Under the pieces are notes generated by a model, which worked only from the letters and a program-made list of their open reading frames with translations, was not told where the DNA came from and ran no database searches. This document shows positions 17,628 to 25,275 of a stretch of DNA of 64,000 bases, piece after piece. A program made the translations under genes and the position numbers. Position 1 is the first letter of the stretch, and the number at the start of each line of letters is the position of its first letter. Source of the DNA: Streptomyces sp. NBC_01716 (GTDB lineage Bacteria > Actinomycetota > Actinomycetes > Streptomycetales > Streptomycetaceae); contig NZ_CP109181.1 of the NCBI RefSeq assembly GCF_036248275.1, positions 1,302,001 through 1,366,000 on the forward strand, read 5' to 3'.

Positions 17628-19271
17628 ATGCCAACTTCCCCCGCCTCCCCGCAGATCACGTGCTCCGCGCTCTCCTTCGCCTGGCCGGACGGGTCCGTCG
17701 TGTTCGACGATCTCCATCTGGCGGTCGGCCCCGGCCGGACCGGTCTGGTCGGCGTCAACGGGTCAGGGAAATCAACCCTGTTGAAGCTGATCGCGGGTGA
17801 ACTCACGCCCACCGAAGGCAGGACCGGCGCGGTGGGCGAGATCGGCCATCTCCCGCAGAACGCCGTACTGGACACCGCTCTCCGCGTCGACCAGGCGCTC
17901 GGCATCGCCGACACCCGCGCCGCGCTGCTCGCCGTCGAGGCGGGCGACGCGAGCGCGGAGAACTTCGCCCTGATCGGCGACGACTGGGACGTCGAGGAAC
18001 GGGCGCGCGCCACCCTCGACCAGCTCGGACTCGGCCATGTCGGCCTCGACCGGACCATCGGCGAGGTGTCGGGCGGCGAGTGCGTCCTGCTGCGGCTGGC
18101 GGCGCTGCTGCTGGCCCGTCCCGCGGTGCTGCTGCTGGACGAGCCGACGAACAATCTCGACCTGTACGCGCGCAGGCGGCTCCACGAGGCCGTCGCCGGC
18201 TGGTCCGGCTTGCTGGTCATGGTCAGCCACGACCGTGAACTCCTCGATCTGGCCGACCGGATCGGCGATCTCCGGGACGGCGAGGTGACCTGGTACGGCG
18301 GGAACTTCTCCGCGTACGAGGAGGCCCTGGCCGTCGAACAGGAGGCGGCGGAACGGATGGTGCGCGTCGCAGAGGGTGATGTGCAGCGGCAGAAGCGTGA
18401 ACTGGCCGACGCCCAGGTCAAGTTGGCCCGGCGCAAGCGCTACGGGCAGAAGATGTGGGACACCAAGCGCGAGCCGAAGACCATCATGCAGGAGCGCAAA
18501 CGCCAGGCGCAGGTCTCGGCGGGCAAGCACCGGATCATGCACACCTCGAAGCTCGCGGAGGCCAGGGAACGGCTCGACGAGGCGGTGGAGGCGGTGCGTG
18601 ACGACGACGAGATCCGGATCGAACTGCCGGCCACCGAGGTCCACCCCGGCGTGGGCGTGCTGCGCCTGCGCGAGCTGGAGCTGCGGTACGGGGCGCGGGC
18701 CAAGGGCGAATTCGCGATCCACGGCCCGGAGCGGATCGCGCTGGTGGGCCGGAACGGGGCGGGCAAGACGACGCTGCTGCGGACGGTCGCCGGGGAGCTG
18801 GCGCCGGTCGCGGGCGAGGCCGATTCGCTGGTGCCGACGCGCTTCCTGCCGCAACGGCTCGACGTCCTGGACGACGCGCTGAGCGTGGCGGAGAACGTCG
18901 CACGGTTCGCGCCCGCCGCCACGGACAACATGATCCGGGCGCGGCTCGCCCGCTTCCTGTTCCGGGGCGCGCGGGCGAACCAGCCGGCCGGGACGCTGTC
19001 GGGCGGTGAGCGGTTCCGCGCCTCGCTCGCCGCTCTGCTGCTCGCCGAGCCGGCGCCGCGCCTGCTGATGCTGGACGAGCCGACGAACAATCTCGACCTG
19101 GCGAGCGTGCGCGCCCTCACGGCGGCGCTGGGGGCGTACAGGGGCGCCCTGGTCGTGGCGAGCCACGACCTGCCGTTCCTGGAGTCGATCGGCATCACGC
19201 GGTGGCTGGTTCTCGACGGCGAGCTGCGTGACACGACGGTGGAGGAGGTACGGGCGGGGACGGCCTCGTAG
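17628..19271 (+). CDS. ABC-F family ATP-binding protein (ribosome protection type)
   Basis: The 547-residue soluble protein has two ABC ATPase domains and no membrane segments, as in ABC-F proteins that bind the ribosomal E site and displace antibiotics or resolve stalled ribosomes. Domain 1 has Walker A GVNGSGKST (near residue 44), signature VSGGE and Walker B LLLDEPTNNLDL. Domain 2 has GRNGAGKTT, LSGGERF and LMLDEPTNNLDL. A charged linker lies between them (about 240-320). The ATG at 17628 follows AGGAGACCCGT. The leader suggests drug-induced control. The 3' 182 bases (19089-19270) recur exactly at 25336-25517, marking an insertion just downstream of this gene. Confidence 0.93.
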   Translation: MPTSPASPQITCSALSFAWPDGSVVFDDLHLAVGPGRTGLVGVNGSGKSTLLKLIAGELTPTEGRTGAVGEIGHLPQNAVLDTALRVDQALGIADTRAALLAVEAGDASAENFALIGDDWDVEERARATLDQLGLGHVGLDRTIGEVSGGECVLLRLAALLLARPAVLLLDEPTNNLDLYARRRLHEAVAGWSGLLVMVSHDRELLDLADRIGDLRDGEVTWYGGNFSAYEEALAVEQEAAERMVRVAEGDVQRQKRELADAQVKLARRKRYGQKMWDTKREPKTIMQERKRQAQVSAGKHRIMHTSKLAEARERLDEAVEAVRDDDEIRIELPATEVHPGVGVLRLRELELRYGARAKGEFAIHGPERIALVGRNGAGKTTLLRTVAGELAPVAGEADSLVPTRFLPQRLDVLDDALSVAENVARFAPAATDNMIRARLARFLFRGARANQPAGTLSGGERFRASLAALLLAEPAPRLLMLDEPTNNLDLASVRALTAALGAYRGALVVASHDLPFLESIGITRWLVLDGELRDTTVEEVRAGTAS

Positions 19272-19281
19272 GGGCCTCCCA

Positions 19282-19344
19282 GATCGACGACCTGTCCGTG
19301 ACGATCGTCATCGACCAGAAACCGGTGGGCGGCAACGTCCGCTC
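19282..19344 (+). pseudogene. Fragment of a UvrA-like gene at the left island edge
   Basis: These 63 bases match the UvrA-like gene at 25834-25896 with only three differences, two of them silent, in the DDLSV-IVIDQKPVGGN region. They begin 11 bases after the ABC-F stop and have no start or remainder. The roughly 5% divergence suggests they came from another lineage's copy of the locus rather than a recent local duplication. Confidence 0.75.
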
Positions 19345-19615
19345 AGCATTGCGAGCCCCCGCAACCGCGGCGGTTTGGGGCGCGTCATTACGCCGCGGCC
19401 TCGCCGAACCAGGCCACAGGGCCGCAGTGAAGCAGCCACCGGCTTGCTTGCGCAGCAAACCGCACTCGACCAGGCGGGCTGTATCGTCACGGGTGCACTG
19501 GACTCGGCCTATGTCTGCCCCTCAAGACGGCGCACCTCCTGCTCGACCAAGGCTGGTTTGTCCCCCTCGGCGTGAGCTTCCTCCACTGCTCCGTCAGACT
19601 CTCGACCAGTAGGGC
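19345..19615. other. Island edge without recognisable gene
   Basis: About 270 bases between the uvrA fragment and the Nudix gene. A possible hairpin CCGCGGCG/CGCCGCGG lies at 19365-19398. A minus-strand frame ending at 19509 has a helical-looking tail (VEQEVRRLEG), perhaps a remnant of a lost gene. Nothing else was recognised. Confidence 0.4.
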
Positions 19616-20053
19616 TCAGAGGACGGACTGGGCCAGCAGTAGCGCCAGCGGGCCGCCCTGAAGCAGGAAGCGTCCGTCGGCGACGGCCTGGATCGCGTCG
19701 GCCATGGGCCACCACATCAGCTTGAAGTCCGCTTCGCTGGGCGTGAGCCGCTGAGGGCCGCAGGTGAGTTCTTCGGCGAGGAAGAGATGGATGCGGGCGG
19801 TGGAGTCGAGGGTGATGGCGTACGAGCCGAGGGGGCGCCAGGTTTCTGCGGTGACGCCGGCTTCCTCGCACAGCTCGCGCCGTGCGCACTCTTCCGGTGT
19901 CTCGCCGGGCTCCCGGCGCCCCCCGGGCAGGAATACGAATTCGCCGCCGTGCTGGGGGAATTCGGAGGTCAGCACGGCAATCTCACCGTCCGCGTCATGG
20001 GCCACGATGACGGAGGCGTCGCACCGCGCCCCCCGGTGGGTTGCTGTAGTCAT
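19616..20053 (-). CDS. Nudix hydrolase
   Basis: The 145-residue protein has a complete Nudix box (residues 44-66, GGRREPGETPEECARRELCEEAG), giving the metal-binding REXXEE core. Such enzymes cleave a diphosphate linked to another group X, often a nucleotide. It is the last gene of the minus-strand island operon, 19 bases after the STM4013-type hydrolase. In this setting it could act on a nucleotide or nucleotide-sugar made by the operon, or clean up a damaged or by-product nucleotide. The ATG at 20053 gives a typical compact Nudix protein. The substrate is unknown. Confidence 0.9.
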   Translation of the reverse strand: MTTATHRGARCDASVIVAHDADGEIAVLTSEFPQHGGEFVFLPGGRREPGETPEECARRELCEEAGVTAETWRPLGSYAITLDSTARIHLFLAEELTCGPQRLTPSEADFKLMWWPMADAIQAVADGRFLLQGGPLALLLAQSVL

Positions 20054-20072
20054 GGCCCGTGATCGTAGCCGC

Positions 20073-20867
20073 CTACTCCGACAACAGGGCTGCGTACGGC
20101 ACGTTGAGCACGCTCGGGTGAGCGATGCCGCGGCCGTGGTAGCCGTCCTCGCCGAAGGCGTCGCCGTGGTCGGCGCACATGATGATCAGCCATCTCTTCG
20201 TTCGGGTCAGCCCGTCGACCAGATGGCCGAGGTGTTCGTCCGCGTACGCGAGCGCGGCGGCCTGTGACTGCCAGGAGTCCTTGCTGTCACCGGTGTAGTG
20301 CCCGTGGGGCACGTGGGTGGCGGAGACGTTGACGAACAGGAACAGCGGCCGGCTGGGGTACTGCTCGGCGATGACGAGGGCCTGAGCGACCTGATGCCGT
20401 GTGGAGTCCGGCTCCGGGGAGCAGAACTCGGGCCGCCAGTGGTCCTCGTGGAACATGCCGGGCAATACCGACCCGAGCGGGGTCTCCCGCGAGAAGTACG
20501 TCACGCCGCCGATGCACACGGTGCGGTATCCGTGCTGCGCGAGCCCGGTGAGGAGGTTCGGCGCGTCGAAGACGAAGGTGCCCTGGTCGACGGTCTTGAA
20601 CGCGGGCGGGCGGCACTCCCACAGCCGGGGCGGCTGTACGGGTTGTGGGAGCTTGGGCAGGAAGCCGGAGAAGAAGGCCATGTGCGCGGGGAGGGTGAAG
20701 GTGCCGGGAGTGCGGCGTTCTTCCCATGCCCCGCCCGGCAGGAGCTTGGCCAGGCGCGGTGTCTGACCGGCGCGCATGACCGCGCGGGCGACGTCGTAGC
20801 GCAGGGAATCGAGGGTGACGAACAGGATGCTGGTCTCGTTTCGGATGACTTCGGCCGCGTCGATCAC
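20073..20867 (-). CDS. STM4013/SEN3800-type hydrolase (alkaline-phosphatase superfamily)
   Basis: The 264-residue protein resembles the STM4013 family of the sulfatase/alkaline phosphatase superfamily. The metal-binding start ILFVTLDSLRYD (D20), the candidate nucleophile region TPGTFTLPAHMAFFSG (about 53-68), VCIGGVTYFSRETPLGSVLPG and the second metal motif CADHGDAFGEDGYHG all fit. It probably hydrolyses a phosphate or sulfate ester; no signal peptide is present, so it acts in the cytoplasm. It starts at GTG 20867, which overlaps the stop of the upstream phosphohexomutase-like gene (GTGA), implying coupled translation. STM4013 proteins in enterobacteria also lie with radical SAM genes, which strengthens the pathway link. 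Confidence 0.85.
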   Translation of the reverse strand: MIDAAEVIRNETSILFVTLDSLRYDVARAVMRAGQTPRLAKLLPGGAWEERRTPGTFTLPAHMAFFSGFLPKLPQPVQPPRLWECRPPAFKTVDQGTFVFDAPNLLTGLAQHGYRTVCIGGVTYFSRETPLGSVLPGMFHEDHWRPEFCSPEPDSTRHQVAQALVIAEQYPSRPLFLFVNVSATHVPHGHYTGDSKDSWQSQAAALAYADEHLGHLVDGLTRTKRWLIIMCADHGDAFGEDGYHGRGIAHPSVLNVPYAALLSE

Positions 20868-21361
20868 GGCGACTCCACCAGATCGCGACGCTCGATGATG
20901 CGGCCCTTGGCCTGATCATTCACCGGCCTCGGAGCACGGTCCGAGGCGATCATCTCCCGCACCTTGGCCAGGCCTTTTTCCTCGTCGACCGGCTGCCCGT
21001 CCGCGTCGTAGAGGCGGATGGTGACGATCTTCCGTCCGCCCTCCACGCCGGTGGACAGCCTGGCGCCGGGGATCGCCCCGAGGCTCGTCATCGCGCGCAG
21101 AAGCTGGGATTCGCCGGCCGTGCCGAGGTCTGCCACCTGGCATCCCCAGTGCTCTGCGTTGATGGCCCCGCGGCAGAACCTGCGGTGGAACTCTGCCGTC
21201 GTGGGGTGCCCGTCGTGGGCTACGGCCAGCTGCCCGGTGCGGCTCACCACGACGAAGCACGAGGCGACCCACCAGGCCACCCCTTCATGGATCTCACCTG
21301 GGAACACGCCGGCGACACGGCCGTCACGGATGACGGCATCGGTATCGATCGGGTTAAGCAC
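20864..21361 (-). CDS. Stand-alone phosphohexomutase domain-I-like protein
   Basis: The 165-residue protein resembles only the first domain of phosphomannomutase/phosphoglucomutase enzymes: GVFPGEIHEGVAWWVASCFV, the AVAHDGHPTTAEF stretch (46-58) and VADLGTAGESQLL. Where the family has the catalytic TASHNP serine loop, this protein has LSTGVEGGRK (102-111), and the metal-binding and sugar-binding domains II-IV are absent. It is therefore unlikely to be a mutase and may bind a phosphosugar or act as a partner subunit. The GTG at 21361 follows GGAGGAG by five bases and overlaps the end of the kinase gene; the stop overlaps the next start. Function unknown. Confidence 0.7.
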   Translation of the reverse strand: MLNPIDTDAVIRDGRVAGVFPGEIHEGVAWWVASCFVVVSRTGQLAVAHDGHPTTAEFHRRFCRGAINAEHWGCQVADLGTAGESQLLRAMTSLGAIPGARLSTGVEGGRKIVTIRLYDADGQPVDEEKGLAKVREMIASDRAPRPVNDQAKGRIIERRDLVESP

Positions 21362-21992
21362 GCCGCTCCTCCAGGTGCTTGACGATGATGTCGGACAGGT
21401 CGTCCGGACTCCGGCCGTCCGTGGGGAGCAGGACCGCGCTCGGGTCTTCTTCGGCGACAGCCGCGAAGTTCGCCCGCAGGGCATGGAGGCGGCCGGGAAC
21501 GCCGAACAGGTCGGTGTCGTCCTGCTTCACGTCCTTCTTGGCGCCCATCCGCTCCTTCAGCGCACGATCGGAGCTGACCAGGTAGAACGTGGCCTCGGGC
21601 AGGACCAGATACGGCCGGAACGGCGCGATCAGGTCTTTCACCTGGTCCAAGCCGACGCCGTTGACGGCCGCGTGGCAGGCCGCGACAGAGGAGGCGTACC
21701 GGTCTGCGACCACAGGCCCTGTGCTGAGGAACTGCCGTACGGCGTCGGAGACGTGCAGGAGACCGGACAGGTAGAAGGCGAACTGCGGCAGCGGCCGAAG
21801 TCCCCGGTTGATCACGTCGGACCAGCCGGTGTGCGGGTCGGTGAGGGTGTGGATCGCCGCGGCCTCCAGCCGCCTGGCCAGGAGGCGGGTGAGCGTCGAC
21901 TTGCCTACGCCTGAGACGCCCTCCAGGACCACGAACGGCCCTCGGCGTCCACCGTCTGCCCCAGGGATGTACGGGGCGCGCAAGGGGCTCAC
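21354..21992 (-). CDS. Thymidylate-kinase-like P-loop nucleotide kinase
   Basis: The 212-residue protein has a P-loop GVSGVGKS (25-32) and the DRY motif of thymidylate kinases (97-99, then ASSVAACHAAV), with a lid-like basic segment SSDRALKERMGAKKD. It should phosphorylate a nucleoside monophosphate or an analogue. The housekeeping tmk is expected elsewhere, so this copy is probably pathway-specific. It begins at GTG 21992, overlapping the radical SAM stop (GTGA), and ends inside the start region of the phosphohexomutase-like gene, so translation of the three is coupled. Pairing with a radical SAM gene recalls viperin/CMPK2 neighbourhoods, but the radical SAM enzyme here is MoaA-like. Confidence 0.82.
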   Translation of the reverse strand: MSPLRAPYIPGADGGRRGPFVVLEGVSGVGKSTLTRLLARRLEAAAIHTLTDPHTGWSDVINRGLRPLPQFAFYLSGLLHVSDAVRQFLSTGPVVADRYASSVAACHAAVNGVGLDQVKDLIAPFRPYLVLPEATFYLVSSDRALKERMGAKKDVKQDDTDLFGVPGRLHALRANFAAVAEEDPSAVLLPTDGRSPDDLSDIIVKHLEERRA

Positions 21993-23005
21993 AGGGTGCC
22001 TTCGGTGAAGGCGGAGACGTGATGGGCGACAGCCGCCGGGATCGCCTCCGGTTCGGCCAGCAAGGGACGCACGTCCATGCGGAGGTCGTCCCGCAGCAGG
22101 CAAGGCTGAACACCGCCGGCGTGGTCAACGCGCAGCGACCAGAAGCCTTCCACGCACGTCGGCTTGACGGGGCAGGTACCGCACTGGCCGACGTGGTGAC
22201 GGCCGAGTTCACGATGGATGACGTCGACCTCGATGCCGTCGATCCGGAAGACCCGCCGCCCTTGCCCGACTCCGGAGACTTCGATCTCCTCGTCGCTGGT
22301 AAGGGTGCGCAGGTGGTCGATGATGCCCTGGGCGCCGATCGCGGAGCCCTTCCGGTCCGCGTTGAAGTTGGTGTCTACCAGTTCGATGAACTGCACGGAC
22401 ATGCGCCGGTCGAGCGCGAAGGCCAGGATGTCGTGCAGCTCGTGTGCGTTCTCCCGCTGTACCAGCGTGTTCAGCTCTACCCGCTGAAATATCTCGCGGG
22501 CGGCCTCGATTCCGTCGAGGATGGTCGCGATGCCGATGCGGGTGTTCGCGATGGCCTTCAGCGACTCGTCCGAGAAGTAGTGAAGGGAGACCTTCACCTT
22601 GTCCAGGGCGGTCGTGGAAAGCCACTCCTGATGCGTGCGGACCAAGGTTCCGTTCGTGATCAGGGTGTAGTTCGCGTCCGGTCCGTGTCCGGGAAGCTGG
22701 GTCAGAACCGGCCGTGCCAGAGGCGACATGAGGGGTTCTCCGCCGGTGAAGTACACCCGCTTGAGCCCGGCACTCATCAGCCCGCGCAGGATGTTCAGGA
22801 AGTCCTCGGCGGTCATCTCGCGCTCGCGAGGACGCGCCTGGCGGTTCAGATGCGTGAAGGGCGGTGGTACGTCTCCCTCGTTGTGGCAGAACCAGCACTT
22901 TTCATTGCACTTCGGGGTCAGGGAGACCCTGAGCTGCCCACGCAGGGCTGCGAAGTTTCGCAGCGCGGTCCAGTCCACGGCGGCCGTGGGGGCCGGAAGG
23001 ATCAT
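21989..23005 (-). CDS. MoaA-like radical SAM enzyme
   Basis: The 338-residue protein binds a SAM-cleaving 4Fe-4S cluster through C33-x3-C37-x2-C40 (PKCNEKCWFCHNEG). GGEPLMSP gives the SAM-contact motif. Four C-terminal cysteines (C275, C278, C284, C302), in a context ending VDHAGGVQPCL, look like the auxiliary-cluster region of MoaA/SPASM-type enzymes. It lacks the C-terminal GG of true MoaA, and no moa genes adjoin, so it is not expected to make molybdopterin. It could act on a nucleotide, given the kinase and Nudix partners, or on the small peptide encoded just upstream. AAAGGAAC precedes the ATG, which overlaps the stop of that micro-ORF. Confidence 0.9.
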   Translation of the reverse strand: MILPAPTAAVDWTALRNFAALRGQLRVSLTPKCNEKCWFCHNEGDVPPPFTHLNRQARPREREMTAEDFLNILRGLMSAGLKRVYFTGGEPLMSPLARPVLTQLPGHGPDANYTLITNGTLVRTHQEWLSTTALDKVKVSLHYFSDESLKAIANTRIGIATILDGIEAAREIFQRVELNTLVQRENAHELHDILAFALDRRMSVQFIELVDTNFNADRKGSAIGAQGIIDHLRTLTSDEEIEVSGVGQGRRVFRIDGIEVDVIHRELGRHHVGQCGTCPVKPTCVEGFWSLRVDHAGGVQPCLLRDDLRMDVRPLLAEPEAIPAAVAHHVSAFTEGTL

Positions 23006-23193
23006 GACCTGTTCCTTTCGTCACGTTCGCGTATGCCTAGGAATCGGCGAAGTGGTGCGCTCCGGGCGAGGCCGAGGGCTGCGCCTGGGGGCAGGCCGGC
23101 CAGGCCTACGGCGCAGCCGGCATGGCCTGTACTGCGGGGACGCGTCCGGGGTGTGGTGGATGCCGCGGGGCGTCTTGCGGTCATGGTCATCAT
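23002..23193 (-). CDS. Micro-ORF (63 aa) translationally coupled to the radical SAM gene
   Basis: A 63-residue frame with starts ATG at 23193 or 23190 ends in a TGA that overlaps the radical SAM ATG (ATGA). The product is basic, with a proline/threonine-rich first third, one cysteine (residue 27, HAGCAVG), a glycine/alanine/leucine-rich middle and a charged tail ending RERDERNRS. It matches no family known to me. Position and size fit a precursor peptide or a translational leader controlling the radical SAM enzyme. The ribosome site is weak (GTGAGG). It could also be chance, since open frames are common at this GC content. Confidence 0.4.
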   Translation of the reverse strand: MMTMTARRPAASTTPRTRPRSTGHAGCAVGLAGLPPGAALGLARSAPLRRFLGIRERDERNRS

Positions 23194-23425
23194 CGCGGCC
23201 TCACGCTCGCGTTGGCTGGACTCGACGCCGTCCCTCCCGGAGGGAAGGACGGGCACCTGGTCCAGAACTTGCCGGTGGTGTTGGGCTGTTGCTGTCCTGA
23301 CAGCCAGTCAACAATCACGGAGAGCTGTGGGACCATCACGCATGCGGCAGCCGCATACAGATATGCACCAAGCGGGTACGGGCAGGCGCTCGGTCCCGTA
23401 TGGGCTCGTAGCGTGGGGGTGTGCC
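23194..23425. promoter_or_regulatory. Divergent promoter region of the island, with hairpin
   Basis: This gap separates the minus-strand operon from the XRE-type regulator. CCGTCC-C-TCCC and GGGA-A-GGACGG form a hairpin with a three-base loop at 23228-23252, 35 bases upstream of the micro-ORF start. It could be an operator or leader structure for the operon. The region is less GC-rich at 23290-23370, compatible with promoters. Confidence 0.4.
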
Positions 23426-24670
23426 GTGAACTGGCAGGCGGCGACGGTCCGGGGTGCGTCCCGGACCGGGGACTACGGCAAGGTCATCGAACTTGTCCGG
23501 CAGGACCGGCGCATGACTCAGACCCAGTTGGGCGAGGTGATCGGTCTTTCGCAATCGGCCGTCTCCCGGCTGGAGAAGCGCGGCACTCTTACATACAGCA
23601 CGGACATCCTGGCAGCAGCTTCCGCGCATCTGGGCATTCCGCCGGCGCTGGTGGGACTCGCGGATGGCCGCCCACAGGGTCAGTCGAACGGTGACGACGA
23701 CTTGGACCGACGAAAGTTCCTCGGCGGCTTCGCTGCGACAGCGGCGAAGCCGGTACTGACTGCACTACCGGACAAGGCCGACGCGGGAGGCGGTCAGGCT
23801 GCCGCGCTGCGGCTGTCTACGTCGGCGTACAGACGGCTCGACGGCTCCACGCCGTCCCGCGATCTCGCCGAGGCCGTACGGTCGCACATGCGGCTGATCC
23901 AGAACATCACCGGCGCCGCCTCGGGTGACGGCGACCGCAGTCGCCTCGCCGCTGTCGGTAGCGAGGCGGCGAGCCTCGCCGGATGGCTGGCATGGGACAT
24001 GGGTGACAACGGGTCAGCGCGCACCTGGTACGGCTCGGCGGTCAAGGCTGCCCGGTCGGCCGCTGACCCGCTCCTGACCGCTTACCAGACCGGAAGTCTG
24101 GCTCAGTTCGAGGCCCACGCGGGCAATGCGGCCGAGGCCCTGAACCTGACCCGCAGGGCGCGGCGGGTGCTCGGAGACCGTCGTCCGCCAGTCGCGGATG
24201 CGTGGCTGACGTCTGTGGAGGCACTCGCCCACGCGGCAGCCGGTAACCGGCGCGCGGCGGACAAGGCATTGACTGCGAGCCGCGCGGCGGCCGAGGCCCT
24301 GCCCGAGGAGCCGCCACCGTGGCCGTGGGTGTTCACCTTCGACCCAGCGAAGGTAGCCGCGTGCCGGGTCACCTGTGGAGCGCGACTCGGGCTTCCGGAA
24401 TGGGTCCTCTCGGACGATGTCGACGCACTGCCCATTGGGCACGCGAAGCAACACGCGCTCCTCGTGCTCGATATCGCCGCCGGGCATCTAGCCGGTGGAC
24501 GGGTCGAGGCCGCGTTCGCGCTCGCCGGTCGTGCTCTGGACACCGGCCTTCAGTACCGGTCCGGGCGGATCGTGGAGCGGGCCCGCGCAGTGCGCCGTAA
24601 CCTCACGACCACCGCGCCGCCCAAAGTGGTGCGGGAATTCGATGAGCGCCTACACGGCGTCTACCTGTAG
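23426..24670 (+). CDS. XRE-family regulator with TPR-like C-terminal region
   Basis: The 414-residue protein has an N-terminal XRE helix-turn-helix (TQTQLGEVIGLSQSAVSRLEKRG, about 31-53). A linker contains DRRKFLGG (94-101), which looks like a Tat motif although the protein has no N-terminal signal. A long alpha-helical region with TPR-like repeats follows (GSLAQFEAHAGNAAEALNL, DIAAGHLAGGRVEAAFALAGRAL), as in actinobacterial regulators that sense peptides or other ligands. The GTG at 23426 starts with VNWQ, typical of the family, though a weak ribosome site leaves ATG 23363 possible. It is divergent from the radical SAM operon and likely controls it. The SLOG-like gene follows ten bases later. 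Confidence 0.85.
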   Translation: MNWQAATVRGASRTGDYGKVIELVRQDRRMTQTQLGEVIGLSQSAVSRLEKRGTLTYSTDILAAASAHLGIPPALVGLADGRPQGQSNGDDDLDRRKFLGGFAATAAKPVLTALPDKADAGGGQAAALRLSTSAYRRLDGSTPSRDLAEAVRSHMRLIQNITGAASGDGDRSRLAAVGSEAASLAGWLAWDMGDNGSARTWYGSAVKAARSAADPLLTAYQTGSLAQFEAHAGNAAEALNLTRRARRVLGDRRPPVADAWLTSVEALAHAAAGNRRAADKALTASRAAAEALPEEPPPWPWVFTFDPAKVAACRVTCGARLGLPEWVLSDDVDALPIGHAKQHALLVLDIAAGHLAGGRVEAAFALAGRALDTGLQYRSGRIVERARAVRRNLTTTAPPKVVREFDERLHGVYL

Positions 24671-24680
24671 GAGGACAGGC

Positions 24681-25154
24681 ATGCGGGTGGGGATCACTGG
24701 TCACCGCGGGCTCAGCGAGGACGTGGAGCAGCGCGTGCGGGTCATGCTGGACGAGGCTGTGAGCGGCTTCGGCGCCGCCGAGTTGGTCGGCGTCTCCTGC
24801 ATCGCGGACGGCCCGGATGCCTGGTTCGCCGAGGCCGTGTTGAAGCACGGAGGGTGCCTTGAGGTCGTCGTTCCCGCCGCCGCGTACCGCGATGGGCTGC
24901 CAGAGTGGCACCGCGCCACGTACGACGAGCTGATCGGCAGCGCCGCGGATGTTCACGAGACCGGCATGGACGACTCGACCTCTGAGGCCCACCAGGCGGG
25001 ATCAGAGATCCTCGTCGGCCTGTCTGACGAACTCCTCGCGGTGTGGGACGGAAAACCGGCATGGGGGTACGGGGGGACGGCGGACGTGGTCGCCTATGCC
25101 GAGCGGATCGGCACCCCGGTCCGGGTTCTGTGGCCGGAGGGCGCCAGCCGCTGA
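24681..25154 (+). CDS. SLOG-like Rossmannoid protein
   Basis: The 157-residue protein begins MRVGITGHRGL and ends with WGYGGTADVVAYAERIGTPVRVLWP, the two glycine-rich elements of SLOG (YpsA/DprA/LOG-like) folds that bind nucleotides or their derivatives. SLOG domains often appear in nucleotide-signalling and defence loci. GGAGGACAGGC precedes the ATG, and only ten bases separate it from the regulator, so they form one unit. The assignment is by pattern and memory; enzymatic activity is not shown. It is the last intact gene before the right island edge. Confidence 0.65.
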   Translation: MRVGITGHRGLSEDVEQRVRVMLDEAVSGFGAAELVGVSCIADGPDAWFAEAVLKHGGCLEVVVPAAAYRDGLPEWHRATYDELIGSAADVHETGMDDSTSEAHQAGSEILVGLSDELLAVWDGKPAWGYGGTADVVAYAERIGTPVRVLWPEGASR

Positions 25155-25275
25155 CTCCCACTCATGGAGACAACTGTCCGAGCGTGTGTGACCAGGCATC
25201 GCGGGCGCGGGCTGCGTGCCTGCGGAGGCACCGGCCAGCGTGTCCTTACGCCCGTGCTGGAGGGGGAGCCCGACC

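Noticed and set aside
21989..23005. Radical SAM gene as a true prokaryotic viperin
   Set aside because: The cluster motif and C-terminal auxiliary cysteines resemble MoaA/SPASM enzymes; viperin-specific sequence around the cluster is absent.
21989..23005. Radical SAM gene as molybdenum-cofactor MoaA
   Set aside because: The C-terminal double glycine is missing and no other moa genes are nearby.
22019..23425. Long plus-strand extension of the XRE-type regulator frame
   Set aside because: It is antisense to the radical SAM gene and has no domain; the regulator's family start is at 23426.
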